Assembly: GCF_005233515.1 (NCBI RefSeq)
Contig: NZ_QFZZ01000003.1
Span: forward strand, 1-64,000
Direction of reading: 5' to 3'
DNA length: 64,000 bases
Source of the DNA: Pseudomonas sp. CFBP13508
Lineage (GTDB): Bacteria; Pseudomonadota; Gammaproteobacteria; Pseudomonadales; Pseudomonadaceae
The notes below the pieces were generated by a model. The model searched no databases. It was not told the origin of the DNA and worked only from the letters and a program-made list of their open reading frames with translations. The translations under genes were made by a program, and so were the position numbers. This document shows, one piece after another, positions 10,589 to 20,284 of the stretch. Position 1 is the first letter of the stretch. Every line of letters begins with the position of its first letter.

Positions 10589-11383
10589 TTAGGTCGGCAT
10601 GTTGCGCGCGTAGAAGATTTCCAGCATTTCGTGTTTCACACGGTCGGTCACCTGGGCACGCTGCTCGGGCGAGAGGTTGCTGGTGGCATCGCCGAACAGG
10701 TAGTTGTCCAGTTCGAAGTTCTTCAGCAGCATTTTGGTGTGGAACAGGTTTTCCTGGTACACGTTCACGTCGGTCATCTGGTACGCGTCGCGGGTGTCTT
10801 CGGAGAGGTAGTTCTGGATCGAGTTGATCTCGTGGTCGATGAAGTGCTTGTTGCCTTCAACGTCACGGGTGAAGCCGCGCACACGGTAATCCACGGTCAC
10901 GATGTCCGAATCGAACTGGTGAATGAGGAAGTTGAGCGCTTTGAGCGGTGAAATGACACCACAGGTCGACACGTCGATATCCACACGGAAGGTCGCAATA
11001 CCGTCGTCCGGATGGATTTCCGGATAGGTGTGCACCGTGATGTGGCTCTTGTCGAGGTGGGCCAGAATGATTTCGGGCAACGGGCCCGGCGATTCTTCGA
11101 TCTGGCTGTCAGTCGGGGTTACCGGCTCTTCCGAAATCAGAATCGTGACGCTGGCGCCCTGGGGTTCATAGTCCTGACTGGCGATGTTCAGGATGTTGGC
11201 ACCAATGATCTCGACAACTTCTGTGAGAATCTGCGTCAGGCGTTTCGCGTTGTACTCTTGATTGATGTACTCGACGTAAGCCTGCTGGTCTTGCGGGGTC
11301 TCCGCGTAGCAGATGTCATAGATGTTGAAGCTCAAGGTCTTTGTCAGGTTATTGAACCCGTGGAGCTTGAGTTTGCTTTTCAC
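10589..11383 (-). CDS. speD: S-adenosylmethionine decarboxylase proenzyme
   Basis: Makes decarboxylated SAM, the aminopropyl donor for spermidine. It belongs to the E. coli-type (class 1A) enzymes that self-cleave to form a pyruvoyl cofactor. The cleavage site is [12 protein letters not shown], with the pyruvoyl-forming Ser at residue 113, and the signature [16 protein letters not shown] is intact. The start is GTG at 11,383, which gives [13 protein letters not shown] in the family register and the usual 264 residues; the frame is open 14 codons further up without family similarity. No spermidine synthase gene is adjacent. Confidence 0.94.
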   Translation of the reverse strand: MKSKLKLHGFNNLTKTLSFNIYDICYAETPQDQQAYVEYINQEYNAKRLTQILTEVVEIIGANILNIASQDYEPQGASVTILISEEPVTPTDSQIEESPGPLPEIILAHLDKSHITVHTYPEIHPDDGIATFRVDIDVSTCGVISPLKALNFLIHQFDSDIVTVDYRVRGFTRDVEGNKHFIDHEINSIQNYLSEDTRDAYQMTDVNVYQENLFHTKMLLKNFELDNYLFGDATSNLSPEQRAQVTDRVKHEMLEIFYARNMPT

Positions 11384-11620
11384 CGTTAAAAACTCTCTAT
11401 GTATGCGGCGCGGCCGCGTGATCAAGCATGCCCGTCAAGTGCGAACAACGCACCTGCGTAGGACGGTTAACACCTCTTCGCGATGGCGATTTTGGTTATC
11501 TGTTCAGGCGGATGACCTGTCGGCTGACCGATCACTGCCCTGAAAAAAGTGGCGCATTATGCAGACGTCAGCTGGGGATCGCCAGAGTCTGCACTGCTTT
11601 TATGATAGTTGAATGTCGGT

Positions 11621-12043
11621 TCAGCCGAGTTCGACGATTTCATAATCGTGGGTAATCGCCACACCAGCCGCGCCGAGCATGATCGACGCCGAGCAATACT
11701 TCTCGGCGGACAGCTCGATGGCGCGCTTGACCTGGGCTTCTTTCAGGCCCCGGCCCTTGACCACGAAGTGCATGTGGATCTTGGTAAAGACTTTCGGATC
11801 TTCCATCGCACGCTCTGCGTCGAGAAACGCTTCACAGCTTTCAACGGCCTGGCGTGACTTCTTCAGGATGCTAACCACATCGAAGTTGCTGCAACCGCCG
11901 ACACCCAGCAAGAGCATTTCCATCGGGCGTACCCCGAGGTTACGGCCACCGGCGTCCGGCGGGCCGTCCATCACCACGACATGACCGCTACCGGATTCGC
12001 CGAGGAACATGGCTTCGCCAGCCCATTGGATGCGTGCCTTCAT
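11621..12043 (-). CDS. OsmC family protein
   Basis: OsmC/Ohr-superfamily protein of 140 residues, expected to reduce organic or lipid hydroperoxides with two redox cysteines. These appear as Cys51 (LLLGVGGCSNFDVV) and Cys70 (QAVESCEAF), at normal spacing. It is closest in pattern to the YhfA-like branch often found next to crp. Here it diverges from vfr (the Pseudomonas Crp homologue), the same neighbourhood as in P. aeruginosa (PA0653). ATG 12,043 is chosen over an upstream start that would add 52 residues without similarity. Confidence 0.9.
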   Translation of the reverse strand: MKARIQWAGEAMFLGESGSGHVVVMDGPPDAGGRNLGVRPMEMLLLGVGGCSNFDVVSILKKSRQAVESCEAFLDAERAMEDPKVFTKIHMHFVVKGRGLKEAQVKRAIELSAEKYCSASIMLGAAGVAITHDYEIVELG

Positions 12044-12175
12044 CGCCCAGACTCCACTGTAAAAAAAGGGTCGCCAGCTTAGCACAGCACTTTGTCCCGA
12101 CAGGAACGACGTCCTAGGACGGATGCTTTCTGGCTGTAGGTAATTTCTCGAATTTACGACGAAGTGTCTGGTAAG

Positions 12176-12203
12176 CTGGCGCCAATTCGCTGGCGCCAAT
12201 TCG
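12176..12203. repeat. Exact tandem 14-bp repeat upstream of vfr
   Basis: CTGGCGCCAATTCG occurs twice head to tail with no spacer, about 75 bases before the vfr start and 130 bases before the divergent osmC-family gene. It may be a paired operator or only a local duplication. Confidence 0.6.
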
Positions 12204-12278
12204 TCAGCTCTGTAGCGACCGCCTTCAGCGCCTCATAACAACTCAAACATCACCGTGCAGTCTTTTCGGGATACAACC

Positions 12279-12923
12279 ATGGTTGCTATTACCCCCACAC
12301 CCAAAATCAAGAACATCGACAAGCTGTTGATGCATTGCCAGCGCCGGCGTCATGCGGCCAAAAGCAACATCATCTGCGCCGGCGATCGCTCGGACACGCT
12401 GTACTTCATCATCAAGGGTTCGGTCACCATCCTCATCGAAGACGACGATGGTCGCGAGATGATCATCGCTTACCTCAACGCCGGGGATTTCTTCGGCGAA
12501 CTGGGTCTGTTTGAGCAAGCAGGTCAGGAGCAGGAACGCAGCGCCTGGGTGCGGGCCAAGGTCGAATGCGAAACCGCGGAAATCAGTTACGCCAAGTTCC
12601 GCGAGTTATCGCAGCAGGATCCAGACATTCTTTACGCCCTCAGCGGACAAATCGCACAGCGCCTGCGCAACACCACCCGGAAAGTCGGCGACCTGGCGTT
12701 TTTCGACGTCACTGGCCGCGTCGCCCGCTGCCTGCTGGAGCTGTGCAAACAGCCTGACGCCATGACCCATCCGGACGGCATGCAGATCAAAGTCACCCGT
12801 CAGGAAATCGGTCGGATTGTCGGTTGTTCACGGGAGATGGTCGGCCGCGTGCTCAAGGATCTGGAAGAACGCAATCTGGTCGACGTGAAGGGCAAGACCA
12901 TGGTGGTCTTCGGTACGCGCTAA
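12279..12923 (+). CDS. vfr: cAMP-activated global transcription regulator Vfr
   Basis: Crp-family regulator of 214 residues. The N-terminal cyclic-nucleotide-binding domain contains the phosphate-binding cassette [11 protein letters not shown] and [13 protein letters not shown]. The C-terminal helix-turn-helix is [20 protein letters not shown] (about residues 168-187), nearly identical to the P. aeruginosa protein by recollection. Start ATG 12,279 gives [12 protein letters not shown], the family start. In P. aeruginosa Vfr controls virulence and type IV pili; in fluorescent pseudomonads its regulon is less defined. It is a single gene facing the lipoate-ligase-like gene. Confidence 0.96.
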   Translation: MVAITPTPKIKNIDKLLMHCQRRRHAAKSNIICAGDRSDTLYFIIKGSVTILIEDDDGREMIIAYLNAGDFFGELGLFEQAGQEQERSAWVRAKVECETAEISYAKFRELSQQDPDILYALSGQIAQRLRNTTRKVGDLAFFDVTGRVARCLLELCKQPDAMTHPDGMQIKVTRQEIGRIVGCSREMVGRVLKDLEERNLVDVKGKTMVVFGTR

Positions 12924-12932
12924 GCTCGTAAA

Positions 12933-13634
12933 TCAGGCACTGTAAATCTGCGCCAGCATCAAACGAAACAATTCATCGAGACGCGCCAACGCCTGTGGCG
13001 CGTTGAATTTTTCATGCAGGGCGATGTGGCTTTGCGCCCTCACCCGCTGCTCCAGGCCGCAGGCTTCGTTGAAGCGATTGACCGCGGCGACCATCGCTTC
13101 GCGCTCGTCATCCATCAGCATTGCACCGTGCACCAGCCCCACCGGACGCTGGCCGCCCTGACTCTGGCGCCAGCGCTGGGCGGTGCCGACCATCTTGCGA
13201 CCGTCGAGATTGACGTTGAAACGACCATCACAGAATGCGCCGTCGATTTCCCCGACTGACGACGTGCCACCCAGCTCATCCAGCAACTGACAGATCGGAT
13301 CGCAAAGACGGCGGTAGCCGGTTTCGATGCGGTTCAGATCGCCTTCACTGCGAGGCGGGGCATACACCAAGGCAATGTTGATGGTTGCAGCGGATTGCGG
13401 CACCGGTTCGCCGCCGGTCTCGCGCAGCAGCACCGGCCAGCCAGCCGCAGCGGAGACTTCGCAGGCGTGGTCGAATTGCGCGAGACGGTTGAGGCGGCGC
13501 GGCATGACCAGCGCGCGGTCGGTGGGTTGCCAGAACAGCAGGCCGAATTCGGCGTCGCCAGCGCAGACCGAGGCCAGCAAGTCCTGCTCGGCTTGCAGGC
13601 CGGATTCGATGGTCAGCGGGGTTGGCAGCGACAT
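12933..13634 (-). CDS. Lipoate--protein ligase A/B family protein
   Basis: The 233-residue protein matches the biotin/lipoate A/B protein ligase fold. It has an N-terminal substrate-positioning region, LRETGGEPVPQSAATINIAL in the place of the RRxSGGGxVxH motif, and GRKMVGTAQRWRQ containing the lysine expected at the acyl-AMP site. The usual His of the glycine-rich loop is replaced by Gln, so it may transfer a different acyl group or act as an amidotransferase-like enzyme rather than a normal LplA. It lies between vfr and trpC and has no operon partner. ATG 13,634 is the first start consistent with the fold. Confidence 0.75.
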   Translation of the reverse strand: MSLPTPLTIESGLQAEQDLLASVCAGDAEFGLLFWQPTDRALVMPRRLNRLAQFDHACEVSAAAGWPVLLRETGGEPVPQSAATINIALVYAPPRSEGDLNRIETGYRRLCDPICQLLDELGGTSSVGEIDGAFCDGRFNVNLDGRKMVGTAQRWRQSQGGQRPVGLVHGAMLMDDEREAMVAAVNRFNEACGLEQRVRAQSHIALHEKFNAPQALARLDELFRLMLAQIYSA

Positions 13635-13680
13635 AACAGGCTCCGGCAACATGGAAATCTTTAGCGGTTTCGATGGCCCC

Positions 13681-13745
13681 TTCGCGAGCAGGCTCGCTCC
13701 CACACTGGAATGCAATCCTCTGTGGGAGCGAGCCTGCTCGCGAAT
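13681..13745. repeat. REP doublet upstream of the lipoate-ligase-like gene
   Basis: Inverted pair TTCGCGAGCAGGCTCGCTCC ... GGGAGCGAGCCTGCTCGCGA, with an 18-base centre. It lies between the trpC stop codon and the start of the next gene on the minus strand. Confidence 0.93.
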
Positions 13746-13758
13746 GAGGTCGACTCGG

Positions 13759-14595
13759 TCAGTCGAGGGTCGACCCGCTGATCGGCACACCACGTTCCGG
13801 GAAGAACAGGCGCTGCAATTCAATGCCCGGATTTTCCGCGCGCATGAACGCTTCGCCGACCAGGAACGAGTACACATCGCTGATTTCCATCAGCTCGACG
13901 TCGGCACGATTGAGGATGCCGCTTTCGGTGATCACCAGGCGATCGCGCGGGATGCGCGGCAGCAGGTCGAGGGTGGTTTCCAGGCTGACGTCAAAGGTGT
14001 GCAGGTTGCGGTTGTTGACCCCGACCAGCGGCGTGTCGAGAGTCTTAAGCGCACGCTCAAGTTCGTCACCGTCGTGCACTTCCACCAAGACGTCGAGACC
14101 GACGCCTTTGGCCACGGCGGCCAGCTCGGCCATTTTCACGTCGTCCAGTGCGGAGACGATCAACAGCACGCAATCAGCGCCCAGCGCGCGGGCCTCAACG
14201 ATCTGGTACGGATCGATCATGAAATCCTTGCGGATCACCGGCAATTTGCAGGCGGCGCGCGCCTGTTGCAGATAGGCATCGGCGCCCTGGAAGTAATCGA
14301 TGTCGGTCAGCACCGACAGACACGTGGCCCCGCCCTTCTCGTAGCTCTTGGCGATGTCGGCCGGCACAAAGTCTTCGCGGATCACGCCTTTGCTCGGCGA
14401 AGCCTTTTTGATTTCGGCGATCACGGCCGGTTGTTTCTTCTTCGCTTGCGCCAGCAACGCCTGGGCAAAACCACGGGGTGCATCGGCCGCCTTGGCCAGA
14501 CTTTCCAGCTCGCTCAGGCTGACCCGGGCGCTGCGCTCGGCGACTTCCTCAACCTTGCGCGCCAGAATGTTTTCCAGAACCGTCGGTACACTCAT
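13759..14595 (-). CDS. trpC: Indole-3-glycerol phosphate synthase
   Basis: Ring-closing step of tryptophan synthesis. The 278-residue TIM-barrel protein has the signatures [40 protein letters not shown] and [10 protein letters not shown] with the catalytic lysines and glutamates. It overlaps trpD by four bases (ATGA), so the two are translationally coupled. It is the last gene of trpGDC. It is monofunctional, without a fused TrpF domain, as usual in pseudomonads. Confidence 0.97.
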   Translation of the reverse strand: MSVPTVLENILARKVEEVAERSARVSLSELESLAKAADAPRGFAQALLAQAKKKQPAVIAEIKKASPSKGVIREDFVPADIAKSYEKGGATCLSVLTDIDYFQGADAYLQQARAACKLPVIRKDFMIDPYQIVEARALGADCVLLIVSALDDVKMAELAAVAKGVGLDVLVEVHDGDELERALKTLDTPLVGVNNRNLHTFDVSLETTLDLLPRIPRDRLVITESGILNRADVELMEISDVYSFLVGEAFMRAENPGIELQRLFFPERGVPISGSTLD

Positions 14596-15641
14596 CCTTC
14601 ATTCTCCACTTTGAATACCGCGGTAAAGGCACCCAGCTCCTCGAGCTTTTCCCGAGCGAGGCCGGTGTGCAGCGCGTCGTGCGCCAGCTCCACACCTTGT
14701 TTCAGACTGCTTGCCAGGTCGGCGGCGTACAGCGCCGCACCGGCATTGAGCACAATCATCTCGGCAGCTTTCTGGCCGTTTTCGGTTTTGCGCTTGCCCA
14801 GGGCGTCACGGATCAGCGCCAGCGACGCTTCCGGGCCTTCGACGGACAGGCCGTGCAGGCTCTGACTCTTCATGCCGAGGTCTTCCGGTTCGACCCAATA
14901 CTCAGTGATTTCGTTGTTCTTCAGCTCGGCAACAAAGGTCGGCGCGGCGAGGCTGAACTCATCCAGACCGTCCTTCGAATGCACGACCAGCACGTGTTTG
15001 CTGCCCAGTCTTTGCAAGACTTCGGCCAATGGCCGGCACAGCGTCTGAGTGAATACGCCGACGACCTGATGTTTCACACCGGCCGGATTCGTAAGCGGGC
15101 CGAGCATGTTGAACAGCGTGCGCAGGCCGAGTTCGCGGCGCGGGCCGGCGGCGTACTTCATGGCTTTGTGGTGGGTCTGGGCGAACATGAAACCGATGCC
15201 GACGTTGTCGATGCAGCGCGCGACCTGCACCGGGGTCAGGTTCAGATAAATGCCGGCCGCTTCCAGCAGATCGGCACTGCCGCTCTTGCCGGACACTGCG
15301 CGGTTGCCGTGTTTGGCCACGGTGCAACCGGCCGCTGCGACAACAAAGGAAGACGCGGTCGATACGTTGAAGATGTTCGCACCGTCACCGCCGGTGCCTA
15401 CCACATCGACTACGCCGTCGAGGGTTTTCAGCTCGACCTGATCGGCCAGCTCGCGCATCACCGACACCGCGCCGACGATTTCGTCGATGCTCTCGCTCTT
15501 CATGCGCATGGCCATCATGAACGCGCCGATCTGCGCTTCGGTGCACTGGCCGGTCATGATCTCGCGCATCACATCGCGCATTTCATCGGTGCTGAGGTCG
15601 AGGTGTTCGACGATACGGCTGAGGGCTGTCTTGATATTCAT
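14592..15641 (-). CDS. trpD: Anthranilate phosphoribosyltransferase
   Basis: Transfers phosphoribose from PRPP to anthranilate. The 349-residue homodimeric enzyme has the PRPP-binding motif [19 protein letters not shown], the [19 protein letters not shown] segment and the glycine-rich loops of the family. It starts 9 bases behind trpG and overlaps trpC by four bases, so trpGDC is one transcript. Confidence 0.97.
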   Translation of the reverse strand: MNIKTALSRIVEHLDLSTDEMRDVMREIMTGQCTEAQIGAFMMAMRMKSESIDEIVGAVSVMRELADQVELKTLDGVVDVVGTGGDGANIFNVSTASSFVVAAAGCTVAKHGNRAVSGKSGSADLLEAAGIYLNLTPVQVARCIDNVGIGFMFAQTHHKAMKYAAGPRRELGLRTLFNMLGPLTNPAGVKHQVVGVFTQTLCRPLAEVLQRLGSKHVLVVHSKDGLDEFSLAAPTFVAELKNNEITEYWVEPEDLGMKSQSLHGLSVEGPEASLALIRDALGKRKTENGQKAAEMIVLNAGAALYAADLASSLKQGVELAHDALHTGLAREKLEELGAFTAVFKVENEG

Positions 15642-15650
15642 GGGAAGTCC

Positions 15651-16244
15651 TTAGCGCGTGCCGCCGGTTTGTTTGAGGAAATTGGCAAACAGTTCATGAC
15701 CCTGCTCGGTGAGGATCGACTCGGGGTGGAACTGTACGCCCTCGATGTTCAGGGTCTTGTGACGCAGCCCCATGATCTCGTCGACCGAGCCGTCGTCGTG
15801 CTGGGTCCACGCGGTCAGCTCGAGGCAATCGGGCAGGCTGTCGTGCTTGACGATCAGCGAGTGATAACGGGTAACGGTGAGCGGATGATTGAGGCCGGCA
15901 AACACGCCCTTGTCCTCGTGGAATACCGGGCTAGTCTTACCGTGCATGACTTGGCGGGCACGCACCACATCACCGCCGAAGGCCTGGCCGATGGACTGGT
16001 GGCCGAGGCAAACGCCGAGGATCGGCAGTTTGCCGGCGAAGTGCTTGATCGCGTCGATGGAAACGCCCGCCTCGGTGGGCGTGCACGGCCCGGGGGAAAC
16101 CACGATGCGCTCGGGATTCAGCGCTTCGATTTCGGCGATGGTCAGTTCGTCGTTGCGCACCACTTTGACCTCGGCACCCAGCTCGCCGAGGTATTGCACA
16201 ACGTTGTAGGTAAAGGAGTCGTAGTTGTCGATCATCAGCAACAT
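15651..16244 (-). CDS. trpG: Anthranilate synthase component II (glutamine amidotransferase)
   Basis: Provides ammonia from glutamine to TrpE for anthranilate synthesis; may also serve 4-amino-4-deoxychorismate synthase, as the class is often amphibolic. The 197-residue class I amidotransferase has the catalytic Cys79 in [15 protein letters not shown] and the His/Glu pair in [14 protein letters not shown] 16,244 gives [14 protein letters not shown], the family start. It heads trpGDC and is preceded by a 164-base leader region with a Trp-rich leader peptide. trpE lies separately 2.5 kb away. Confidence 0.97.
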   Translation of the reverse strand: MLLMIDNYDSFTYNVVQYLGELGAEVKVVRNDELTIAEIEALNPERIVVSPGPCTPTEAGVSIDAIKHFAGKLPILGVCLGHQSIGQAFGGDVVRARQVMHGKTSPVFHEDKGVFAGLNHPLTVTRYHSLIVKHDSLPDCLELTAWTQHDDGSVDEIMGLRHKTLNIEGVQFHPESILTEQGHELFANFLKQTGGTR

Positions 16245-16384
16245 GGCGTTTCGAACCTCTTGAATTCTGACTTGATGACAGCCTTCAGATGACTTGCCCG
16301 CAGGGCGCTGCGCGATGTCGGACGCGCACAGGGCGCCAGCACAGCGGCATTTCAAACAGACAAGGAAGGCAAAGCGATACAGAT

Positions 16385-16397
16385 CCGGCGGAGCCGG
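16385..16397 (-). promoter_or_regulatory. Candidate attenuator hairpin in the trpG leader
   Basis: On the minus strand CCGGC-TCC-GCCGG lies 11 bases after the stop codon of the Trp-rich leader peptide. The trpE leader has a matching GCCGGC-CGT-GCCGGC hairpin at the same place. No clear U-tract follows, so if this is the attenuator it either works through a longer alternative fold or is rho-dependent. The assignment is based on position and on the parallel with trpE. Confidence 0.5.
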
Positions 16398-16407
16398 CAG
16401 AGAAGAT

Positions 16408-16494
16408 TCAGGCGCGCCAACGCCAGCGGGCGTGTGCCTTGATGACTTGATCCAGAAGTTTGCTGGTGATCAACACGGGGAAGGTCTCGTTCAT
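16408..16494 (-). CDS. trpG leader peptide (28 residues, ends ARWRWRA)
   Basis: A 29-codon frame starts at ATG 16,494, preceded by GGAA at a usual distance, and ends with TGA at 16,408, which is 163 bases before trpG. The last residues are [10 protein letters not shown], with two Trp codons separated by one Arg codon near the stop. The end of gph just before trpE reads [10 protein letters not shown]. Tandem Trp codons in a short frame upstream of a trp gene are the hallmark of a leader peptide whose ribosome stalling controls attenuation. Attenuation of trpE and trpGDC has been reported for P. putida. Not fused to any gene here, and too short for standard gene callers. Confidence 0.82.
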   Translation of the reverse strand: MNETFPVLITSKLLDQVIKAHARWRWRA

Positions 16495-16651
16495 ACGTTC
16501 CGGCACAGTAACTTAGCTGGGCGGAGCGTGCAATATGGCGGGGCCTGCGGGTTATAAAACGGCAGAGGGATTCACGACCGATGGCAAAATGCCGAAAGTT
16601 TTTGGTACTGTCGTTTCGTTCACCTACAACAATAAATAAACGGACTTGCTC
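16495..16651. other. Divergent intergenic region trpG leader / estA
   Basis: Holds the promoters of the trpG leader transcript (leftward) and of estA (rightward). I see a TATAAA sequence at 16,553-16,558 on the plus strand but no convincing -35 partner, and no gene. Confidence 0.4.
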
Positions 16652-18559
16652 ATGATCAGACCGACGTTGTTTGTACCGCTGGCCAGCTGCCTTCTCGCAC
16701 TCGCCTGCGCCCAGGCCAATGCAGCGCCCAATCCTTATTCCAGTTTCATCGTCTTCGGTGACAGCCTCAACGATGCCGGCACTTTCGCCGACAGTGGCGG
16801 CCCGGCGGGCTCCACCGAGCGCTACACCAACCGCACCGGGCCGGTGTATCAGGATGGCAGCGGCGAAGTTTTTTCATTGAATTCCACCCAGTTGCTCGGC
16901 GGCCGCCTGGGCTTTTCGCCCGACCAGACAGCCTCTTCCAGCTCCGCAGTGCGCGCGGAAAACGGCCAGCCCGACGGCAACAACTGGGCGGTCGGTGGTT
17001 ATCGCACCGACCAGATTCTCGACTCGATCACCACCCAATCGGCCACCGGCGAACGCACCCGTGCCGGATACCTGCCGTCGAACGGCTTCCGCGCCGACCC
17101 GAATGCGCTGTATTACATTTCCGGTGGCGGCAACGACTTCCTCCAGGGCCGCATTCTCAGCCTACCTCAGGCCAACGCCGCAGCCGATCGATTGGCCGAC
17201 AGCGTTCAGACCCTGCAGACCGCTGGCGCCAAATACGTGATGGTCTGGCTGCTGCCCGACGTGGGCCTGACACCGGCCCTCAATGGCACGCCGCTGCAAG
17301 CGTTCAGCAGCACCCTCGCCAACCAGTTCAACAGTCAGTTGGTGACGCGCCTGCAAGGCATCAACGCTGAAGTCATTCCGCTGAACATTCCGGTGCTGCT
17401 CTCGGAAGTCTTCGCCGACCCGGGGCGCTTTGGCCTGGCTACCGACCAGAACCTCACCGCGACTTGCTTCAGTGGCAATAGCTGCACGGAAAACGCCCGC
17501 TACGGGATCAACAGTGCCACGCCGGATCCGACCAAGCTGATCTACAACGATGGCGTACACCCGACCGAATCCGGGCAAAAACTGATCGCCGATTACGCCT
17601 ATTCGCTGTTGGCTGCGCCGTGGGAATTGAGCCTGCTACCTGAAATGGCCCACGGCACCGTGCGTGCGCATCAGGATGAATTACGCAACCAATGGCAGGC
17701 AGACTGGGAGAACTGGCAAGCGGTCGGCCAATGGCGTGCGATTGTCTCGGCCGGCGGACAGCGTCTGGATGTCGACAGCCAAAGCAGCGGCGCCAGCGCC
17801 GATGGCAGCGGTTACAACCTCAACGTCGGCGGCAGCTATCGCCTGAACGAGGCCTGGCGCGTTGGCGTGGCGGCCGGTTTGTACCGGCAGAATCTCGAGG
17901 CCGGGCACAACGATTCCGACTACAAACTCAACAGCTACATGGCCACCGCGTTTGCCCAGTTCCAGCAGAACCGCTGGTGGGCCGACGCGGCGTTGACCGG
18001 CGGCAAACTCGACTACGACAACCTCAAGCGCAAGTTCGACCTCGGCGCCAGCGAGGGCGCAGAGAAAGGCGATACCGACGGCAGCCTGTGGGCGTTCAGC
18101 ACGCGCCTGGGCTATGACATTGCGCAACCGGGCAGCCAATGGCATCTGTCGCCGTTCGTCAGCGCCGATTACGCCAGTGTCGATGTCGACGGTTACTCGG
18201 AAAAGAGCAACCGTGCCACGGCGCTGACCTTCGATGACCAGAGCCGCGATTCGAAACGTCTGGGCTTGGGCATCCAGGGCAAGTACAACTTCACCGCGCA
18301 AACCCAGGTGTATGGCGAATACGCGCATGAGCGTGAGTACGAAGATGACGTGCAGAAGGTCAACATCGCCCTCAACACCCTGCCGGCCAATGACTTCACC
18401 CTTGAAGGCTATACACCGGCAAGTCACCTGAACCGCTTGAGCCTGGGCGTCAGTCACAAGCTGACGGCGGATCTGGCGCTGCGTGGCGGTTATACCTTCC
18501 GCAAGGATGATGACTTCAAGCAGCAGGGATTGAATGTCGGGGTTGTGCTGGATTTCTGA
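16652..18559 (+). CDS. estA: Autotransporter esterase EstA (GDSL/SGNH lipase)
   Basis: Outer-membrane esterase that displays its catalytic domain on the cell surface by type Va secretion. The 635-residue protein has a signal peptide (about residues 1-25, cleaved after AQANA), a GDSL block with the nucleophile in [11 protein letters not shown], the oxyanion Asn in GGGNDF and the catalytic Asp/His in [11 protein letters not shown]-terminal beta-barrel (about 360-635) ends with the aromatic residue typical of outer-membrane proteins (VGVVLDF). ATG 16,652 is chosen; a TTG two codons earlier is also in frame. In P. aeruginosa EstA affects rhamnolipid production and motility. A strong terminator follows. 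Confidence 0.94.
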   Translation: MIRPTLFVPLASCLLALACAQANAAPNPYSSFIVFGDSLNDAGTFADSGGPAGSTERYTNRTGPVYQDGSGEVFSLNSTQLLGGRLGFSPDQTASSSSAVRAENGQPDGNNWAVGGYRTDQILDSITTQSATGERTRAGYLPSNGFRADPNALYYISGGGNDFLQGRILSLPQANAAADRLADSVQTLQTAGAKYVMVWLLPDVGLTPALNGTPLQAFSSTLANQFNSQLVTRLQGINAEVIPLNIPVLLSEVFADPGRFGLATDQNLTATCFSGNSCTENARYGINSATPDPTKLIYNDGVHPTESGQKLIADYAYSLLAAPWELSLLPEMAHGTVRAHQDELRNQWQADWENWQAVGQWRAIVSAGGQRLDVDSQSSGASADGSGYNLNVGGSYRLNEAWRVGVAAGLYRQNLEAGHNDSDYKLNSYMATAFAQFQQNRWWADAALTGGKLDYDNLKRKFDLGASEGAEKGDTDGSLWAFSTRLGYDIAQPGSQWHLSPFVSADYASVDVDGYSEKSNRATALTFDDQSRDSKRLGLGIQGKYNFTAQTQVYGEYAHEREYEDDVQKVNIALNTLPANDFTLEGYTPASHLNRLSLGVSHKLTADLALRGGYTFRKDDDFKQQGLNVGVVLDF

Positions 18560-18570
18560 GTCGTAGATGC

Positions 18571-18605
18571 AAAAAAGCGGCGCCTGTCAGGGCGCCGCTT
18601 TTTTT
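18571..18605. terminator. Rho-independent terminator of estA
   Basis: Stem GCGGCGCC / GGCGCCGC with six-base loop, preceded by six A and followed by seven T. Located 12 bases behind the estA stop codon. The A-tract would also allow it to act on leftward transcripts coming from trpE. Confidence 0.92.
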
Positions 18606-18627
18606 ATGCCTCAACACAAAACCCAAT

Positions 18628-18715
18628 GTGGGAGCGAGCCTGCTCGCGAAAGCGCTGGGTCAGTCAATATCAAAGGTGACTGACACACCCTCTTCGCGAG
18701 CAGGCTCGCTCCCAC
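18628..18715. repeat. REP doublet between estA and trpE
   Basis: Inverted copies GTGGGAGCGAGCCTGCTCGC and CTTCGCGAGCAGGCTCGCTC, with about 40 bases between them, in the convergent gap after estA and trpE. Confidence 0.93.
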
Positions 18716-18732
18716 ACGGGAAATTGCGTGGC

Positions 18733-20214
18733 TCAGGCGTCGGGGGTTTGCTCAGCCAAGGCCACGGCGCGGAACATCGCGCGGCGTTTGTTCAGGGTTT
18801 CTTCCCATTCCAGCGCCGGCACCGAGTCGGCGACGATGCCGCCGCCGGCCTGCACGTGCAGCTCGCCGTTCTTGATCACCGCCGTGCGAATGGCAATGGC
18901 GGTGTCCATGTTGCCGTTCCAGGCGAAGTAACCGACCGCGCCGCCGTACACACCACGCTTGACCGGCTCGAGTTCGTCGATGATTTCCATCGCGCGAATC
19001 TTCGGTGCGCCCGACAAGGTACCCGCCGGCAGAATCGCCCGCAGTGCGTCCATCGCGGTCAGGCCAGACTTCAACTGGCCGGTGACGTTGGAAACGATGT
19101 GCATCACGTTGGAATAACGTTCGATGACCATTTTCTCGGTGAGCTTCACCGAACCGATTTCCGAAACGCGCCCGGTATCGTTGCGGCCCAGATCGATCAG
19201 CATCAAGTGCTCGGCGATCTCCTTGTCATCCGAAAGCAGATCCTGCTCCAGCGCCACATCGGCTTCTTCGGTGGCGCCGCGTGGGCGCGTGCCGGCAATC
19301 GGGCGCACGGTGATCAGGTTGTCTTCGACGCGCACCAGCACTTCCGGCGAACTGCCGACGACGTGGAAATCGCCGAAGTTGAAGAAGTACATGTACGGCG
19401 TCGGGTTGAAGCAACGCAGTGCGCGATACAGATCGATCGGCGCAGCCTTGAAGTCGATCGACATGCGCTGCGACGGCACCACCTGCATGCAGTCGCCGGC
19501 GAGGATATATTCCTTGATGGTGTCGACGGCTTTTTCGTAATCGTCCTGGGTGAAACTGGAACGAAACACCGGATCGGCCGATTGCTGTTTGCTGAAATCC
19601 AGGCCACGACGCGGGGTGATCGGCTGACGCAGTTGCTCGAGCAGTTCCTGCAAACGCGCCTGACCTTGCTCGAAGGCATCGGCCTGCGCAGGGTCGGCGA
19701 GGACAATCGCGTGCATCTTGCCGGCCAGGTTGTCGAACACCACCACGGCGTCGGAAACCATCAGCAGAATGTCCGGCACGCCCAGCGGATCCGGGTTCGG
19801 GCATTTGCCCAGACGCTTCTCGACATAGCGCACACAGTCGTAACCGAAGTAACCGACCAGTCCACCGTTGAAGCGCGGCAAGCCGGCGATGGTCGGCACG
19901 TTGTAGCGCGCTTTGAAGGTTTCAACGAAGGCCAGCGGGTCTTCGACGTCATGGCTTTCGGTCTCGACGCCATCGACGGTGATGCTGACGTGATGATCAT
20001 GAACCCGCAGCACGGTGCGGCACGGCAAGCCGATGATCGAATAACGGCCCCATTTCTCGCCGCCCTGCACCGACTCGAGCAGGTAGGAGTTGGGCTGGTC
20101 GGCCAGTTTCAGGTAGATCGACAGCGGCGTGTCGAAGTCGGCCAAGGTTTCGCAAGCCAACGGGATGCGGTTATAGCCGTCAGCGGCCAGACGCAGGAAT
20201 TCTTCGCGATTCAT
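18733..20214 (-). CDS. trpE: Anthranilate synthase component I
   Basis: Converts chorismate to anthranilate with ammonia from TrpG, the committed and feedback-inhibited step of tryptophan synthesis. The 493-residue protein has the chorismate-binding signatures [20 protein letters not shown] and [20 protein letters not shown]. An N-terminal ESxxGxxRYSIIG-like Trp-binding region reads [17 protein letters not shown]. The gene lies 70 bases behind gph and is not linked to trpGDC. That gap contains a GC-rich hairpin preceded by the Trp-rich end of gph, which points to attenuation control. Confidence 0.97.
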   Translation of the reverse strand: MNREEFLRLAADGYNRIPLACETLADFDTPLSIYLKLADQPNSYLLESVQGGEKWGRYSIIGLPCRTVLRVHDHHVSITVDGVETESHDVEDPLAFVETFKARYNVPTIAGLPRFNGGLVGYFGYDCVRYVEKRLGKCPNPDPLGVPDILLMVSDAVVVFDNLAGKMHAIVLADPAQADAFEQGQARLQELLEQLRQPITPRRGLDFSKQQSADPVFRSSFTQDDYEKAVDTIKEYILAGDCMQVVPSQRMSIDFKAAPIDLYRALRCFNPTPYMYFFNFGDFHVVGSSPEVLVRVEDNLITVRPIAGTRPRGATEEADVALEQDLLSDDKEIAEHLMLIDLGRNDTGRVSEIGSVKLTEKMVIERYSNVMHIVSNVTGQLKSGLTAMDALRAILPAGTLSGAPKIRAMEIIDELEPVKRGVYGGAVGYFAWNGNMDTAIAIRTAVIKNGELHVQAGGGIVADSVPALEWEETLNKRRAMFRAVALAEQTPDA

Positions 20215-20260
20215 AAGGTGCCTCGTGGTGTGAGGTGCAATCAGTCAGGTATGCAAACGC

Positions 20261-20275
20261 GCCGGCACGGCCGGC
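20261..20275 (-). promoter_or_regulatory. Candidate attenuator hairpin in the trpE leader
   Basis: Minus strand GCCGGC-CGT-GCCGGC followed by GCGTTTGC, 10 bases behind the gph stop codon and 46 bases before trpE. The trpG leader carries a closely similar hairpin at the same distance behind its own RWRWRA stop. Because GCCGGC is self-complementary and the RWRWRA codons are also GC-rich, an alternative pairing with the Trp-codon region is possible. Confidence 0.5.
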
Positions 20276-20284
20276 CAGAATCAG

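Noticed and set aside
14667..16292. 541-codon open frame on the plus strand opposite trpD and trpG
   Set aside because: It is an antisense frame of conserved genes in GC-rich DNA, with no family features and His/Gln/Arg-rich composition.
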